Below are positions 7,604-15,788 of a stretch of 64,000 bases of DNA, piece after piece. Position 1 is the stretch's first letter. Every line of letters begins with the position of its first letter. Source of the DNA: Ketobacter sp. (GTDB taxonomy: Bacteria > Pseudomonadota > Gammaproteobacteria > Pseudomonadales > Ketobacteraceae); NCBI RefSeq assembly GCF_003671495.1, contig NZ_RCHN01000045.1, forward strand, positions 1 through 64,000, given 5' to 3'. The translations under genes were made by a program, and so were the position numbers. The notes under the pieces are model-generated. The model was given only the letters and a program-made list of their open reading frames with translations, searched no databases and was not told where the DNA came from.

Positions 7604-8101
7604 ATGAATAATGTAGTCACACCAAAACCGGTATCGGCCTCATCCGTTCAAAATCACGTATATAAGGTTTTTCCCAACGACCTTAACGCCCACTACACCA
7701 TATTTGGCGGGCTGATCATGTCATTGTGCGACCGGGTCGCGCTCGTGGTGTCCGAGCGCCATAGCGGCAAGGTGTGCGTGACGGCGTCAGTGGACTCTTT
7801 CCATTTCGTGGCTCCCGCCAAGGACGGCGACACCTTGCTGATCAGCGCGTCGGTCAACCGGACCTGGTCCAGCTCCATGGAAATTGGCGTCAGGGTGGAT
7901 GCGGAGAACTCGTTCTCAGGTGAGAAGAAGCATATTGTCTCCGCCTACTTTACCTTTGTCGCACTGGGACCGGATAACAGGCCATGTGAGGTGCCCGACA
8001 TCAATCCCCAAACGACCGAGGAATTGCGGCGTTATCAAGGCGCCCAGGTTCGGCGGGATGCCCGCCTGAAAACCCGGGAGAGCCTGAAAAACATGAAATG
8101 A
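7604..8101 (+). CDS. Acyl-CoA thioesterase, single hot-dog domain (YciA/ACOT type)
   Basis: The 165-aa protein fits one hot-dog fold of the acyl-CoA hydrolase family. The signature lies at residues 24-44: PNDLNAHYTIFGGLIMSLCD, with Asp26, Asn29, the Gly-Gly turn and Asp43. Members hydrolyse acyl-CoA to free CoA and fatty acid in the cytoplasm. The C-terminal tail is charged. The gene is divergent from rfaH and convergent with the MlaC-like gene: its stop ends at 8101 and the other stop begins at 8102, with no terminator between. Chain-length preference cannot be read from the sequence. Confidence 0.85.
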   Translation: MNNVVTPKPVSASSVQNHVYKVFPNDLNAHYTIFGGLIMSLCDRVALVVSERHSGKVCVTASVDSFHFVAPAKDGDTLLISASVNRTWSSSMEIGVRVDAENSFSGEKKHIVSAYFTFVALGPDNRPCEVPDINPQTTEELRRYQGAQVRRDARLKTRESLKNMK

Positions 8102-8749
8102 TTACTGGGTGACTTCAGGCTGGGCTTGATCCGAATTTTGCAGCTGGGCAATCATATACTCGATGCCATTCTTCTTGAAATCTTCCGCACTGGCGGTCTT
8201 GAAGCTTTGCAGCACACTCACACCTTCCACCACCACATCATAGACCTGCCAGTTCTGACTTTTTCGGTCTACAAACAGCTTGTAACTGATGTTGTATTTT
8301 TGCCCCGTGCTGGTTTCCGTCACCACGCTGCTTACGGCAGCCCGGTCCCCCTGCTCGTTCTGGCGCGATCCGGTGACCTCGAGGTTGTAGGTCTTGCTGG
8401 GGTCATACTGGGACACCAGGGAAACCGAGACTCGCTGCCGAAACGCCTCGGTGTATCGAAGCCGCTGCTCCGGTGTGATCTTCCGCCAGTTCTTGCCCAG
8501 AATCTGTTTGGCCATGGTTTCAAAGCTGACATAGGGTGACAACACTTCGTCCCCAATAGTGATCAGGTGGCTTTTATCCGTTGCGATCTTATCCTGATCC
8601 TGGGTAATACGGTTGTTGATCTCAACAAACAGATTGTTGATCAACTGGTCTGGAGCAACCACATTTTTGGCCAACGCAGGCGTTGCACCCAAAAAAACCA
8701 TCAGTAGAAAAACGAAGGGGTGGCGGGCTGTAAACACGGTGTTCTCCAT
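8102..8749 (-). CDS. MlaC/Ttg2D family periplasmic phospholipid-binding protein (orphan)
   Basis: MlaC proteins shuttle phospholipid across the periplasm between an outer-membrane MlaA complex and the inner-membrane MlaFEDB transporter. The 215-aa protein has a signal peptide (FVFLLMVFLGATPALA). The Tol_Tol_Ttg2 fold follows: LSPYVSFETMAKQILGKNWRKITPEQRLRY is typical, and the C-terminal half has YNISYKLFVD and WQVYDVVVEGVS. The frame is open further upstream, but ATG 8749 places the signal peptide at the N-terminus. No mlaF, mlaE, mlaD or mlaB is near. The neighbour upstream is a ComEA-like gene. Lipid transport is family-based inference. Confidence 0.85.
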   Translation of the reverse strand: MENTVFTARHPFVFLLMVFLGATPALAKNVVAPDQLINNLFVEINNRITQDQDKIATDKSHLITIGDEVLSPYVSFETMAKQILGKNWRKITPEQRLRYTEAFRQRVSVSLVSQYDPSKTYNLEVTGSRQNEQGDRAAVSSVVTETSTGQKYNISYKLFVDRKSQNWQVYDVVVEGVSVLQSFKTASAEDFKKNGIEYMIAQLQNSDQAQPEVTQ

Positions 8750-8808
8750 ATAACGAATATCAACCCGCCAAGTATAAAAACCGGCCAGGCACAAAAAAAG
8801 TAAATTTG

Positions 8809-9099
8809 TCACTCCACTGCAATACGACCGCTGTTTTTGCGCAGGGTTCCTTTGCCGATCCCCTTTACCTGCAACAGGTCTTCCACAGTGACAAAGGGGC
8901 CATGGCGCTCGCGATACTGGACTATTGCTTCTGCCTTGACCGGCCCTACGCCCACCAGGGCCCTGGACAGGGTTAACGCGTCGGAGGCGTTGATGTTGAT
9001 GGGCAGGGGAATAAAAAACTGGTTTTTCTGGGCAGCCATTCCCGGTGTGGCACACAGCAGCCACATTACCACCCCACTGATAATTGCGGTTCTAAGCAT
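8809..9099 (-). CDS. ComEA-family helix-hairpin-helix protein
   Basis: This small secreted protein (96 aa) has a signal peptide (IISGVVMWLLCATPGMAA) and a double helix-hairpin-helix domain. The domain is seen in INASDALTLSRALVGVGPVKAEAIVQYRE and the second hairpin VEDLLQVKGIGKGTL. ComEA homologues bind incoming DNA in the periplasm during natural transformation. In many gammaproteobacteria they stand alone, as here, and their role is less clear. It lies 66 bases downstream of pyrF on the same strand, so it may share that transcript. Confidence 0.88.
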   Translation of the reverse strand: MLRTAIISGVVMWLLCATPGMAAQKNQFFIPLPININASDALTLSRALVGVGPVKAEAIVQYRERHGPFVTVEDLLQVKGIGKGTLRKNSGRIAVE

Positions 9100-9165
9100 A
9101 CGCTGTCTCTGAAAGTGGTCGATTCCTCTTCAAGAAGACAGCTAAGGGTCAAAGAAAGCGTTGCC

Positions 9166-9861
9166 TCATTGCAGGCTGGCCAAAACCGCCTGTAACGCAC
9201 TTTTGGGGTTTGATGCCTGAGCGATGGGGCGGCCAATCACCATATAATCTACACCGGCCAACAGGGCCTCTGGCGGCGTCATGATACGTCGCTGGTCCCC
9301 GGCCGCTGAGCCCGCGGGACGGATGCCCGGGGTCACCAGTTTAAATGCTGTACCCAACGCCGGCTTCAACATGGCCGCTTCCTGGGCAGAACATACAACA
9401 CCCTGCAATCCGCAATCCTGGGCCAGCTGCGCCAGCCGCAGAACCTGCTCCTGAGGCTCCAGGTCAACGCCCACCTCCACCAGATCCGAACGCTCCATGC
9501 TGGTGAGCACCGTTACGGCAATCAGCTGGGTGCCGGTACCGGCCTGTTCGACCGCTTTGCGCGCGGCTTCCATCATGCGCCGACCTCCAGACGCATGCAC
9601 ATTGACCATCCAGACCCCCAGATCAGCGGCTACAGAACAGGCTTTAGCCACCGTATTGGGAATGTCATGAAACTTGAGATCCAAGAACACCTCGAAACCG
9701 CGATCGTGCAGCGCTTTCAACATGGCCGGCCCTTCGCGGGTGAACAGTTCTTTACCCACTTTCAAGCGACATTGGCTGGGGTCAAGCTGGTCGGCCACCT
9801 CAAGGGCCTGTTCTCTATACTGAAAATCCAACGCCACAATTATGGGAGATTGGCACACCAT
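9166..9861 (-). CDS. pyrF: Orotidine 5'-phosphate decarboxylase
   Basis: PyrF catalyses the last step of UMP synthesis. The 231-aa length is usual. The catalytic motif DLKFHDIPNTV carries Asp61, Lys63 and Asp66; residues TPGIRPAGS and VIGRPI form the phosphate-binding site. An AGGAG Shine-Dalgarno element precedes ATG 9861. It follows lapB by 29 bases, so lapA-lapB-pyrF is likely one operon, as in other gammaproteobacteria. Confidence 0.97.
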   Translation of the reverse strand: MVCQSPIIVALDFQYREQALEVADQLDPSQCRLKVGKELFTREGPAMLKALHDRGFEVFLDLKFHDIPNTVAKACSVAADLGVWMVNVHASGGRRMMEAARKAVEQAGTGTQLIAVTVLTSMERSDLVEVGVDLEPQEQVLRLAQLAQDCGLQGVVCSAQEAAMLKPALGTAFKLVTPGIRPAGSAAGDQRRIMTPPEALLAGVDYMVIGRPIAQASNPKSALQAVLASLQ

Positions 9862-9890
9862 ATTCAGCTCCTGTTATCGTTCAATCGCTG

Positions 9891-11063
9891 TTACTCGCCT
9901 TCCAGGCCCTGGATGGGTCGCACCGAGCCCCAGGTTTTACACGTCGGGCATTTCCAGTGCAACGTCTTGCCATCAAAGCCACAACCGGTACAGCGGTATA
10001 TAGGTTTATCCCGAATCAGCTTCTGGGTAAAGGCTTGCAGAATGGCAAGATTCTCTCGCTCTTCTCCGCCAGCCCGGTTCATCTGCAGCTCGATCAATCG
10101 GTCCAGACCCTTGACGGAAGGCCGCTTTTTCAAATACTCGGATAAAACAAACGCGCCGGCCTGCTCTCCCTCCAGCTGCGTTACCAAACGGGAGAGCTCA
10201 ATGACGATGGAGATGGCGGGGGACTTCTCCAGGCATTCAAACAAGTACTTTGACAACTCATTCATCTGCCCGAGGTTTTCATAGTTTTGGTGCAACAAGG
10301 GCAACGTATCCGGGACAAAAGTCGGATCCTGTTCCAGCACCCGCCGCAATGATTTGACGGCTTCCTTGGGGTTCTCGGCCTCGGTTTCCAGCTGCGCCTG
10401 CAGCATACTGGCTCGCACACAATATCGATCGGCAGCAAGGGCTTTTTTGAGTTCGCGCCGGGCTTGCACGTAATCACCCAGTTTCAGAATCTGCTCAGCC
10501 AGTTCGCAGTGGTAGTGAGCAAGTTGCACCTGCAGCAATTTGCCCTTGGCCATGAGTTTTTCGGCAACGTCAATGCAGGAGCCCCACTCGCGCTCCTGTT
10601 CATAAATCCGCAGCAGATATTCCAAGGCACGAATCTGCTGCAGGCTGCCCTCCTCCGCGATCTCCTTCAGCAGGCGCTCGGAACGGTCCAGTACGCCGGC
10701 GTTCAGATAATCCCGGGCCAGTTCCAGTTTGACCGCAGCGTGCTGCGCTTTGCTGAGATCAGAGCGGGCTAACAGATCCTGATGTATGCGGATGGAACGG
10801 TCCACTTCACCCCGCCGGCGATAGAGACTGCCCATCACAATGTGAGTCTCGAAGGTGTCTCCATTTACGTCCAGGGTTTTCAGCAGCAGGTCCACCGCCT
10901 CATCCTGCTTTTCATTCAATAGCAGGTTGAGGCCATCGTAATACTCTTTACCAACGCCGGACCCGGTCTCTACCGCCACGGTTTTGCGCCGCTCCGCCTT
11001 GCCCAGCAACCATCCGATCACGATGGCGGCAAACAGCAGGATCCCGACGAACAAATCCACCAT
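9891..11063 (-). CDS. lapB: Lipopolysaccharide assembly protein B (LapB/YciM)
   Basis: LapB is an inner-membrane-anchored TPR protein that regulates LpxC stability (with FtsH in E. coli) and helps assemble LPS. The 390-aa sequence has one N-terminal transmembrane helix (VDLFVGILLFAAIVIGWLLG), a series of TPR-like helical repeats, and a C-terminal rubredoxin-type zinc/iron site (CTGCGF and CPTC). It starts one base after the lapA stop, implying coupling. The usual ihfB-lapA-lapB-pyrF order is kept. Confidence 0.96.
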   Translation of the reverse strand: MVDLFVGILLFAAIVIGWLLGKAERRKTVAVETGSGVGKEYYDGLNLLLNEKQDEAVDLLLKTLDVNGDTFETHIVMGSLYRRRGEVDRSIRIHQDLLARSDLSKAQHAAVKLELARDYLNAGVLDRSERLLKEIAEEGSLQQIRALEYLLRIYEQEREWGSCIDVAEKLMAKGKLLQVQLAHYHCELAEQILKLGDYVQARRELKKALAADRYCVRASMLQAQLETEAENPKEAVKSLRRVLEQDPTFVPDTLPLLHQNYENLGQMNELSKYLFECLEKSPAISIVIELSRLVTQLEGEQAGAFVLSEYLKKRPSVKGLDRLIELQMNRAGGEERENLAILQAFTQKLIRDKPIYRCTGCGFDGKTLHWKCPTCKTWGSVRPIQGLEGE

Positions 11064-11064
11064 A

Positions 11065-11376
11065 TCAGGTGGTTTCCTTCAGATTGCGCTCGCGCAGTTT
11101 TTTCAACTCTTTGGTTAACTTGCTGGCTTCCCGCCTTGCGGCGGCCACCTCGAACCCCAGCACCACGCAGATCAGCACACACAATCCGATGCCCACCAGT
11201 ACACCGCCGAAGAAAAACGCCATCCCGAAGCGGGCCACGCTCATCTCGATGGGTTCAGCAAAATAGATCAGATCGACCTGTATGTCATGATCGTTTTGAA
11301 TCTGATACATCCCGAGTACCAGGGACACCAGCAGTATCACTGCAACGATCAAAAAGGCTTTAACAATATTTCCCAT
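11065..11376 (-). CDS. lapA: Lipopolysaccharide assembly protein A (LapA)
   Basis: LapA is a small inner-membrane protein (103 aa, DUF1049) that works with LapB and YejM in tuning LPS synthesis. Two transmembrane helices are visible: FLIVAVILLVSLVLGMY near the N-terminus and a second around residues 50-75. A basic C-terminal helix (REASKLTKELKKLRERN) follows. A terminator lies between ihfB and this gene, so lapAB-pyrF may depend on readthrough or on a promoter I could not identify. Confidence 0.93.
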   Translation of the reverse strand: MGNIVKAFLIVAVILLVSLVLGMYQIQNDHDIQVDLIYFAEPIEMSVARFGMAFFFGGVLVGIGLCVLICVVLGFEVAAARREASKLTKELKKLRERNLKETT

Positions 11377-11420
11377 GTCATGCTCTTTTCAGCAATTCGG
11401 CACGCGAACAGCGCGCATAA

Positions 11421-11451
11421 AAAAACGGCATGGGCTAATCATGCCGTTTTT
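11421..11451 (-). terminator. Intrinsic terminator between ihfB and lapA
   Basis: A 12-bp stem pairs 11421-11432 (AAAAACGGCATG) with 11440-11451 (CATGCCGTTTTT) around a 7-base loop. A/T runs on both ends make it work in either direction. It lies 24 bases after the ihfB stop. Confidence 0.88.
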
Positions 11452-11475
11452 ATCAGGGAATTCAAGCGAATACAC

Positions 11476-11823
11476 TTACATCGCAGAGCCGTCCGGTTCA
11501 GGGTCGTTGTTAACACGATCCCTCAGCTCTTTACCCGGCTTGAAATGCGGAACGTATTTTCCGGTCAGATCCACTGATTCCCCGGTCTTGGGATTACGCC
11601 CCAGCCGTGGCGCGCGATAATGCAGGGAGAAGCTGCCGAAGCCCCGAATCTCGATGCGACCACCGGTGGCAAGAGCTTGCGACATCTCTTCCAGCATGGT
11701 TTTCACCGCCAACTCGACATCTTTCTGAGACAGCTGGGTTTGCTTTTGTGCCACCCGCTCTATCAGCTCTGACTTGGTCAACACGGAATTTCGCAGCGTA
11801 TCGTTAGTCCCGTTGTCTTCCAT
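11476..11823 (-). CDS. ihfB: Integration host factor subunit beta, with N-terminal extension
   Basis: IHF-beta pairs with IHF-alpha to bend DNA sharply at specific sites. The family core starts at LTKSELIERV and includes GRIEIRGFGSFSLHYR and GRNPKTGE, whose proline intercalates into DNA. Here the ATG with the only good Shine-Dalgarno element (GGGAGG, ten bases upstream) is at 11823. This adds 14 residues (MEDNGTNDTLRNSV) before the usual start. A TTG or GTG start at the core without a ribosome site is the alternative. In Pseudomonas rpsA lies directly upstream; here a divergent rhomboid gene does, and rpsA is 31 kb away. Confidence 0.95.
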   Translation of the reverse strand: MEDNGTNDTLRNSVLTKSELIERVAQKQTQLSQKDVELAVKTMLEEMSQALATGGRIEIRGFGSFSLHYRAPRLGRNPKTGESVDLTGKYVPHFKPGKELRDRVNNDPEPDGSAM

Positions 11824-11961
11824 TTTACCAGTACCTCCCGCAGTACTTGTTTCCCTGAAGCGCCCTGTGCGCACACTGTTTTCTGCACCTATATACGAGG
11901 CAGCTGGACAATATCGCTTAACCCGTTGAGAAAACTGTATTTATTAATTTAACTCATGATT

Positions 11962-11990
11962 TAAATATAGCAAACTCTAACACTTTGCAA
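11962..11990 (-). promoter_or_regulatory. Predicted ihfB promoter
   Basis: On the minus strand, TTGCAA (11990-11985), a 17-base spacer and TATTTA (11967-11962) lie about 140 bases upstream of the ihfB ATG. The hexamers are moderate matches; the A/T-rich context supports the call. Confidence 0.45.
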
Positions 11991-12014
11991 GCTCGGAATT
12001 TAACCAAACCCAAG

Positions 12015-12030
12015 ATGACCGATCGGTCAT
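12015..12030. promoter_or_regulatory. Perfect 16-bp palindrome, TetR-type operator candidate
   Basis: ATGACCGATCGGTCAT is perfectly self-complementary. It lies 25 bases upstream of the predicted ihfB -35 box and 120 bases upstream of the rhomboid start. Its TGACC-N4-GGTCA form recurs at 13705-13718. The shape resembles TetR-family operators. The cognate regulator is not in the window. Confidence 0.55.
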
Positions 12031-12149
12031 AGTGGCTTCTGGATAAATTTTGCCTACTTTTAGAACTAAAGACTCTAAAAACCTGTTTTTCCTGATTTTT
12101 TCAAAGTTTGCTTTACTTAATGGAATCCAAATAAGAAAGGTTAGAGAAC

Positions 12150-13595
12150 ATGCTGATAATTCCGGCGGAGCGCGGTATCGACTGGAGGCGGGCTCCCGTC
12201 ATGACCTGTGCACTGATTATGGTGTGCTGTCTGGTGTTCTTCGGCTGGCAGTGGAGTGATGAGGAACGGCTTTACCTGGCCGCCGAATACTACACTGAGC
12301 ACGGCTTGCTGGACCTGGAATACCCCAATTACATCAGCCATCTGCATCAGACCGGTCGCGAGCTGGAAGCAGCAGAGTTTGAGTCCGCCTGGTCCGAGTC
12401 GGAGCGGGTTTACCTCAGCTACGCCATTCTGGCAGACCTTTCTTTTACCGTGGAAATGGATAAAACGGATGCCCGCTTCTGGGGGGAAGATGTCTACGAT
12501 GACTGGCGCTCCGCCCGCAGCGAAGTGAATACCATGGTGGCTGAGGTCAGCGCCTTTAAGCTGGGGCTGATCCCCGCTGACAGCCGGGTGATCACCTATC
12601 TGACCTACCAGTTCATGCACGGCAGCACCATGCACCTGATCGGCAATATGGTCATTCTTGCCCTCACCGGCGTGGCCGTGGAAGCCGCCATCGGCTCCAC
12701 GTACTTCGTCCTCTGTTACCTGTTCTGCGGCATTGTGGCCGGTCTCGCATTCACCCTGTTCAACTGGAGTGCCCATATCCCCCTGGTGGGCGCATCCGGT
12801 TCCATCTCCGGTGTGATGGGCATGTATGCCGCTTTATATGGCCTGCGCAAAATCAAGTTCTTTTACAGTATCATTTTCTACTTCGGTTACTTTACCGCCC
12901 CCGCCCTGGTGATGTTGCCGGTCTGGCTGGGCTGGGAGCTGATCAATGCCATCTGGGGTGGCAATGATGGGGTGGCATACATCGCCCATGCCGGCGGGTT
13001 GCTGGCGGGTGGGCTGGGTATGCTGGTGGGCCGTAAGTATTTGGTTCAAGTGGAGGAAACCTACCTGGATCAGGCGCCTGATGAGGACGAGGAATATCGC
13101 CGAAGCCTTGATGACTATCTGAAACAGTTGGCCACGTTCAATTTTGACGCCGCCCAGCGCAAGCTGGCCCAGCTTGAGGCCCAATACCCGCAGAAAAATG
13201 CGGTTCTGGAGCAACGATATTTTCTGGAAAAGCTCCAGCCCCATACTGACCGCTTCCACACCACGGCCCATCAATTGTTGAGCATGACCACGCAGGATAC
13301 CGCCACCATGCACATGCTGCACGACGTGTACCGGGATTACCTGCCGTTAATGGGGGAACATTCCCTCCCCGACGAAACCCTGCTCAAGCTGATGCTGCAG
13401 TTCTGCCAGATCGAAGCCTGGGAGACCGTGACCTCGATGGTGAAGCAGGCCCAGCAGCGGCGCCTGCGGGAGCCCATGCTGGTGAAGGTCCTGCGCCTGC
13501 TGGCCAGGGGCATCAACGAGCGAGGGGAACGCCACCTGAGCAACCAGTTCCGGGACATGGCCGACAGTCTGGAACAGTCTCTGCAACAAACCTGA
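12150..13595 (+). CDS. Rhomboid-family intramembrane serine protease with a C-terminal helical domain
   Basis: Rhomboids cleave membrane proteins within the bilayer. The 481-aa protein has a first membrane helix (residues 17-33) and a long hydrophilic loop (about 35-145). The rhomboid core follows: FMHGSTMHLIGNM with His157, His162 and Asn166, GASGS with catalytic Ser216, and AHAGG with His280 completing the dyad. Residues 300-481 are soluble, charged and repeat-like helical, with no recognised domain. The divergence from ihfB and the palindrome upstream suggest regulated expression. The substrate is unknown. The protease call is firm because all active-site residues are present. Confidence 0.92.
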   Translation: MLIIPAERGIDWRRAPVMTCALIMVCCLVFFGWQWSDEERLYLAAEYYTEHGLLDLEYPNYISHLHQTGRELEAAEFESAWSESERVYLSYAILADLSFTVEMDKTDARFWGEDVYDDWRSARSEVNTMVAEVSAFKLGLIPADSRVITYLTYQFMHGSTMHLIGNMVILALTGVAVEAAIGSTYFVLCYLFCGIVAGLAFTLFNWSAHIPLVGASGSISGVMGMYAALYGLRKIKFFYSIIFYFGYFTAPALVMLPVWLGWELINAIWGGNDGVAYIAHAGGLLAGGLGMLVGRKYLVQVEETYLDQAPDEDEEYRRSLDDYLKQLATFNFDAAQRKLAQLEAQYPQKNAVLEQRYFLEKLQPHTDRFHTTAHQLLSMTTQDTATMHMLHDVYRDYLPLMGEHSLPDETLLKLMLQFCQIEAWETVTSMVKQAQQRRLREPMLVKVLRLLARGINERGERHLSNQFRDMADSLEQSLQQT

Positions 13596-13704
13596 CACCG
13601 GGCCCTTACGCCCCTCAGGTTGCAAAGAGTGACAGGATTCCCCCCGTTATCAGCAGTTTTGGTCATGTCCGCTGAACTGCAGTTTGGTTATGCTGGCTCC
13701 ACCA

Positions 13705-13718
13705 TGACCAAATGGTCA
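13705..13718. promoter_or_regulatory. Inverted repeat TGACCA-AA-TGGTCA, operator candidate
   Basis: Six-base arms with a two-base spacer lie 41 bases upstream of the acyl-CoA dehydrogenase start. The repeat sits just downstream of a possible -10 element (TATGCT, 13689-13694), a position suited to repression. It shares TGACC-N4-GGTCA with the palindrome at 12015-12030. Confidence 0.5.
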
Positions 13719-13758
13719 CCCTCAAACATAAGAAGAATCACAATATCAGGAGCCGGAC

Positions 13759-15015
13759 ATGATTGAATGGAGCGAGCCACAACGCATGCTGCGAGGCGCT
13801 GTACGCCAGTTTGTGGAACGGGAAATCGCCACCAACCTGGATGCGCTGGAACACGGCGACACACCACCCTATGACACACTGCGCAAATTCCTCAAAACCT
13901 TTGGCATCGATGTGATGGCCAAGCAGCGGTTTGAAAAACAGATTGCCCAGGAAAAAGCCCGGCTGGCCGGCCAGCCAGAACCTGAACAAGATGAAGAGGA
14001 AAGGGACCCCGCCATGGCAGAGATGATGCGTGGCGAGGAAACCGCCATGCGCATGATTCCCACCATTGAGCTGTGCCGCTATTGCCCCGGCATGGTCACG
14101 GCCATGGGCGTCAGCATGGGATTGACCGCCGGCACCATCATGTCCCGCGGCACCCTCGCGCAAAAAGAGCGCTGGGCTCTGGACCTGTTGACCATGGACA
14201 AAATTGGCGCCTGGGCCATTACGGAACCGAACTCCGGCTCTGACGCATTCGGCAGCATGAAAGCCACCTGCCGCCGCACGGAGGATGGGGGTTATATCCT
14301 CAACGGCAACAAAACGTTCATTACCAACGGCCCCTATGCGGACACCATTGTCTTCATCTGCAAACTGGACGAAGCCGGCGTCGAACCCAAACAGCGCAAA
14401 GTACTCAGTTTCATCCTCGACAGCGGGATGGACGGCCTGACCCAAAGCAAGCCGTTCCGCAAAATGGGTATCCACTCCTCCCCCACCGGGGAGCTGTTTC
14501 TGCAGGATGTGAAGGTGGGACCGGAACGGCTGCTGGGTGAGACCGAGGAGATCTCCTATCGCAGCGGCGTAAAGGATACCTTCTCGGCAGAGCGCTCCGG
14601 CGTGGCCGCCATGGCCCTGGGGATCACCGAACGCTGCCTGGAGCTTTCAGTGAAATATGCGAAAGAGCGGGTGCAGTTCGGCAAGCCCATTGGGGAATTC
14701 CAGCTGATTCAGGCCAAGCTGGCGAAGATGGAAATTGCCCGCATCAATCTGGAAAACCTGGTGTTTCGATATATCGAAACCGTTGCCAAAGGGCGCAGCA
14801 TGACGTTGGCAGAGGCCTCGGCCATGAAGCTGTATGCGGCGCAAACTGCGGTGGAGGTTGCCATGGAAGCGGTACAGATCCACGGCGGCAACGGTTACAT
14901 GGCGGAATACCAGGTGGAGCAACTGGCCCGCGATGCCAAGATCCTGCAGATTTATGGCGGCACCGACGAAATCCAGATCACCCACATCGCCCGGGATTTA
15001 CTGTCACGGGATTAG
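13759..15015 (+). CDS. Acyl-CoA dehydrogenase family protein
   Basis: This FAD-dependent enzyme introduces the alpha-beta double bond in an acyl-CoA. The 418-aa protein has the family signatures AWAITEPNSGSDA (middle beta domain), KTFITNGPYAD, KERVQFGKPIGEFQ (FAD and tetramer contacts) and QIHGGNGYM. The usual C-terminal YEGT motif, with the catalytic glutamate in medium-chain enzymes, reads YGGTDEIQ. The base may come from a helix-G glutamate (CLELSVKYAKER), as in long-chain or isovaleryl types, or the enzyme may differ in activity. An acidic insertion (EPEQDEEERDP, near residue 80) is uncommon. An AGGAG ribosome site precedes it. Probably a single-gene unit; substrate unknown. Confidence 0.9.
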   Translation: MIEWSEPQRMLRGAVRQFVEREIATNLDALEHGDTPPYDTLRKFLKTFGIDVMAKQRFEKQIAQEKARLAGQPEPEQDEEERDPAMAEMMRGEETAMRMIPTIELCRYCPGMVTAMGVSMGLTAGTIMSRGTLAQKERWALDLLTMDKIGAWAITEPNSGSDAFGSMKATCRRTEDGGYILNGNKTFITNGPYADTIVFICKLDEAGVEPKQRKVLSFILDSGMDGLTQSKPFRKMGIHSSPTGELFLQDVKVGPERLLGETEEISYRSGVKDTFSAERSGVAAMALGITERCLELSVKYAKERVQFGKPIGEFQLIQAKLAKMEIARINLENLVFRYIETVAKGRSMTLAEASAMKLYAAQTAVEVAMEAVQIHGGNGYMAEYQVEQLARDAKILQIYGGTDEIQITHIARDLLSRD

Positions 15016-15096
15016 GCATCAGACAAAGCCGATCCCCCCCCCGGAACACAGGCCTGCTGCCGTACCACATTGTGACAGCGGGCCTGATTTGGCTTT

Positions 15097-15744
15097 CTAA
15101 TCCGCCGCCAACACCGGCTCAAGAAACTGCCACACATTGTCGGCAATCAAGGGTTGCGCCTGAGTATTGGGGTGAATCCGATCGGCCTGCATCAAATCCT
15201 CCACTCCGCCAACGCCTTCCAACAAAAAGGGCAACAGCGGCACCTCATTACGTTCGGACAAATCCACGTAGATCTGCTCAAAGCGGCTGCGGTATTTGTT
15301 GCCATAGTTAGGTGGAATTTTGATGCCCGCCAGCATGGGTTCTGCGCCCTGCTGTTTTACCAGATCCAGCATCGCCTGCAGGTTGCTTTCCATGGCGGAA
15401 AGGGACATCCCGCGCAGGCCGTCATTACCGCCCAGCTCAATCAGCACCCAGTCCGGGCTTTCCTGCTCCAGCAAAGGTTTGAGACGTGCCAGGCCGCCGG
15501 AAGTGGTATCACCACTGATGCTGGCGTTGACTACCCGCACCGCCAACTTCTGTTGCTCCAGGGTCTGTTGCAACAGTCGCACCCACTCCTCCCCCTGGGG
15601 GATACCATAGCCGGCGCTCAGGCTGTCCCCCACCACCAGCAACACCCGCTCGCTGGCAGAGGAGTCCTGGACAGAGGTTGCCTGGGCAGAGCCCACACAT
15701 AAACAGAGGATTAAACTAAATAACGCAAACAGTGGTCTCATCAT
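15097..15744 (-). CDS. tesA: Periplasmic thioesterase I / arylesterase / lysophospholipase L1
   Basis: TesA is a small SGNH hydrolase acting on acyl-CoA, lysophospholipids and aryl esters. The 215-aa protein has a signal peptide (FALFSLILCLCVGSAQA). Block I GDSLSAGYG contains Ser41, block II has SISGDT, block III LGGNDG has Asn107, and block V DRIHPN has Asp188 and His191. The gene is divergent from the ybbA homologue; the tesA / ybbA-ybbP pairing is conserved in proteobacteria. Exported location is inferred from the signal peptide. Confidence 0.95.
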   Translation of the reverse strand: MMRPLFALFSLILCLCVGSAQATSVQDSSASERVLLVVGDSLSAGYGIPQGEEWVRLLQQTLEQQKLAVRVVNASISGDTTSGGLARLKPLLEQESPDWVLIELGGNDGLRGMSLSAMESNLQAMLDLVKQQGAEPMLAGIKIPPNYGNKYRSRFEQIYVDLSERNEVPLLPFLLEGVGGVEDLMQADRIHPNTQAQPLIADNVWQFLEPVLAAD

Positions 15745-15788
15745 TTGTTAGCATTACCTTCATCAGAATCTGTAAGGATTTCAAGTCT

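Larger units (their letters stand above)
11824..12149. other. Intergenic region between ihfB and the rhomboid gene
   Basis: This 326-base A/T-rich divergent region holds the predicted ihfB promoter and a perfect 16-bp palindrome (both listed separately), plus the rhomboid ribosome site (AAAGG near 12135). I see no gene or RNA in it. Confidence 0.7.
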
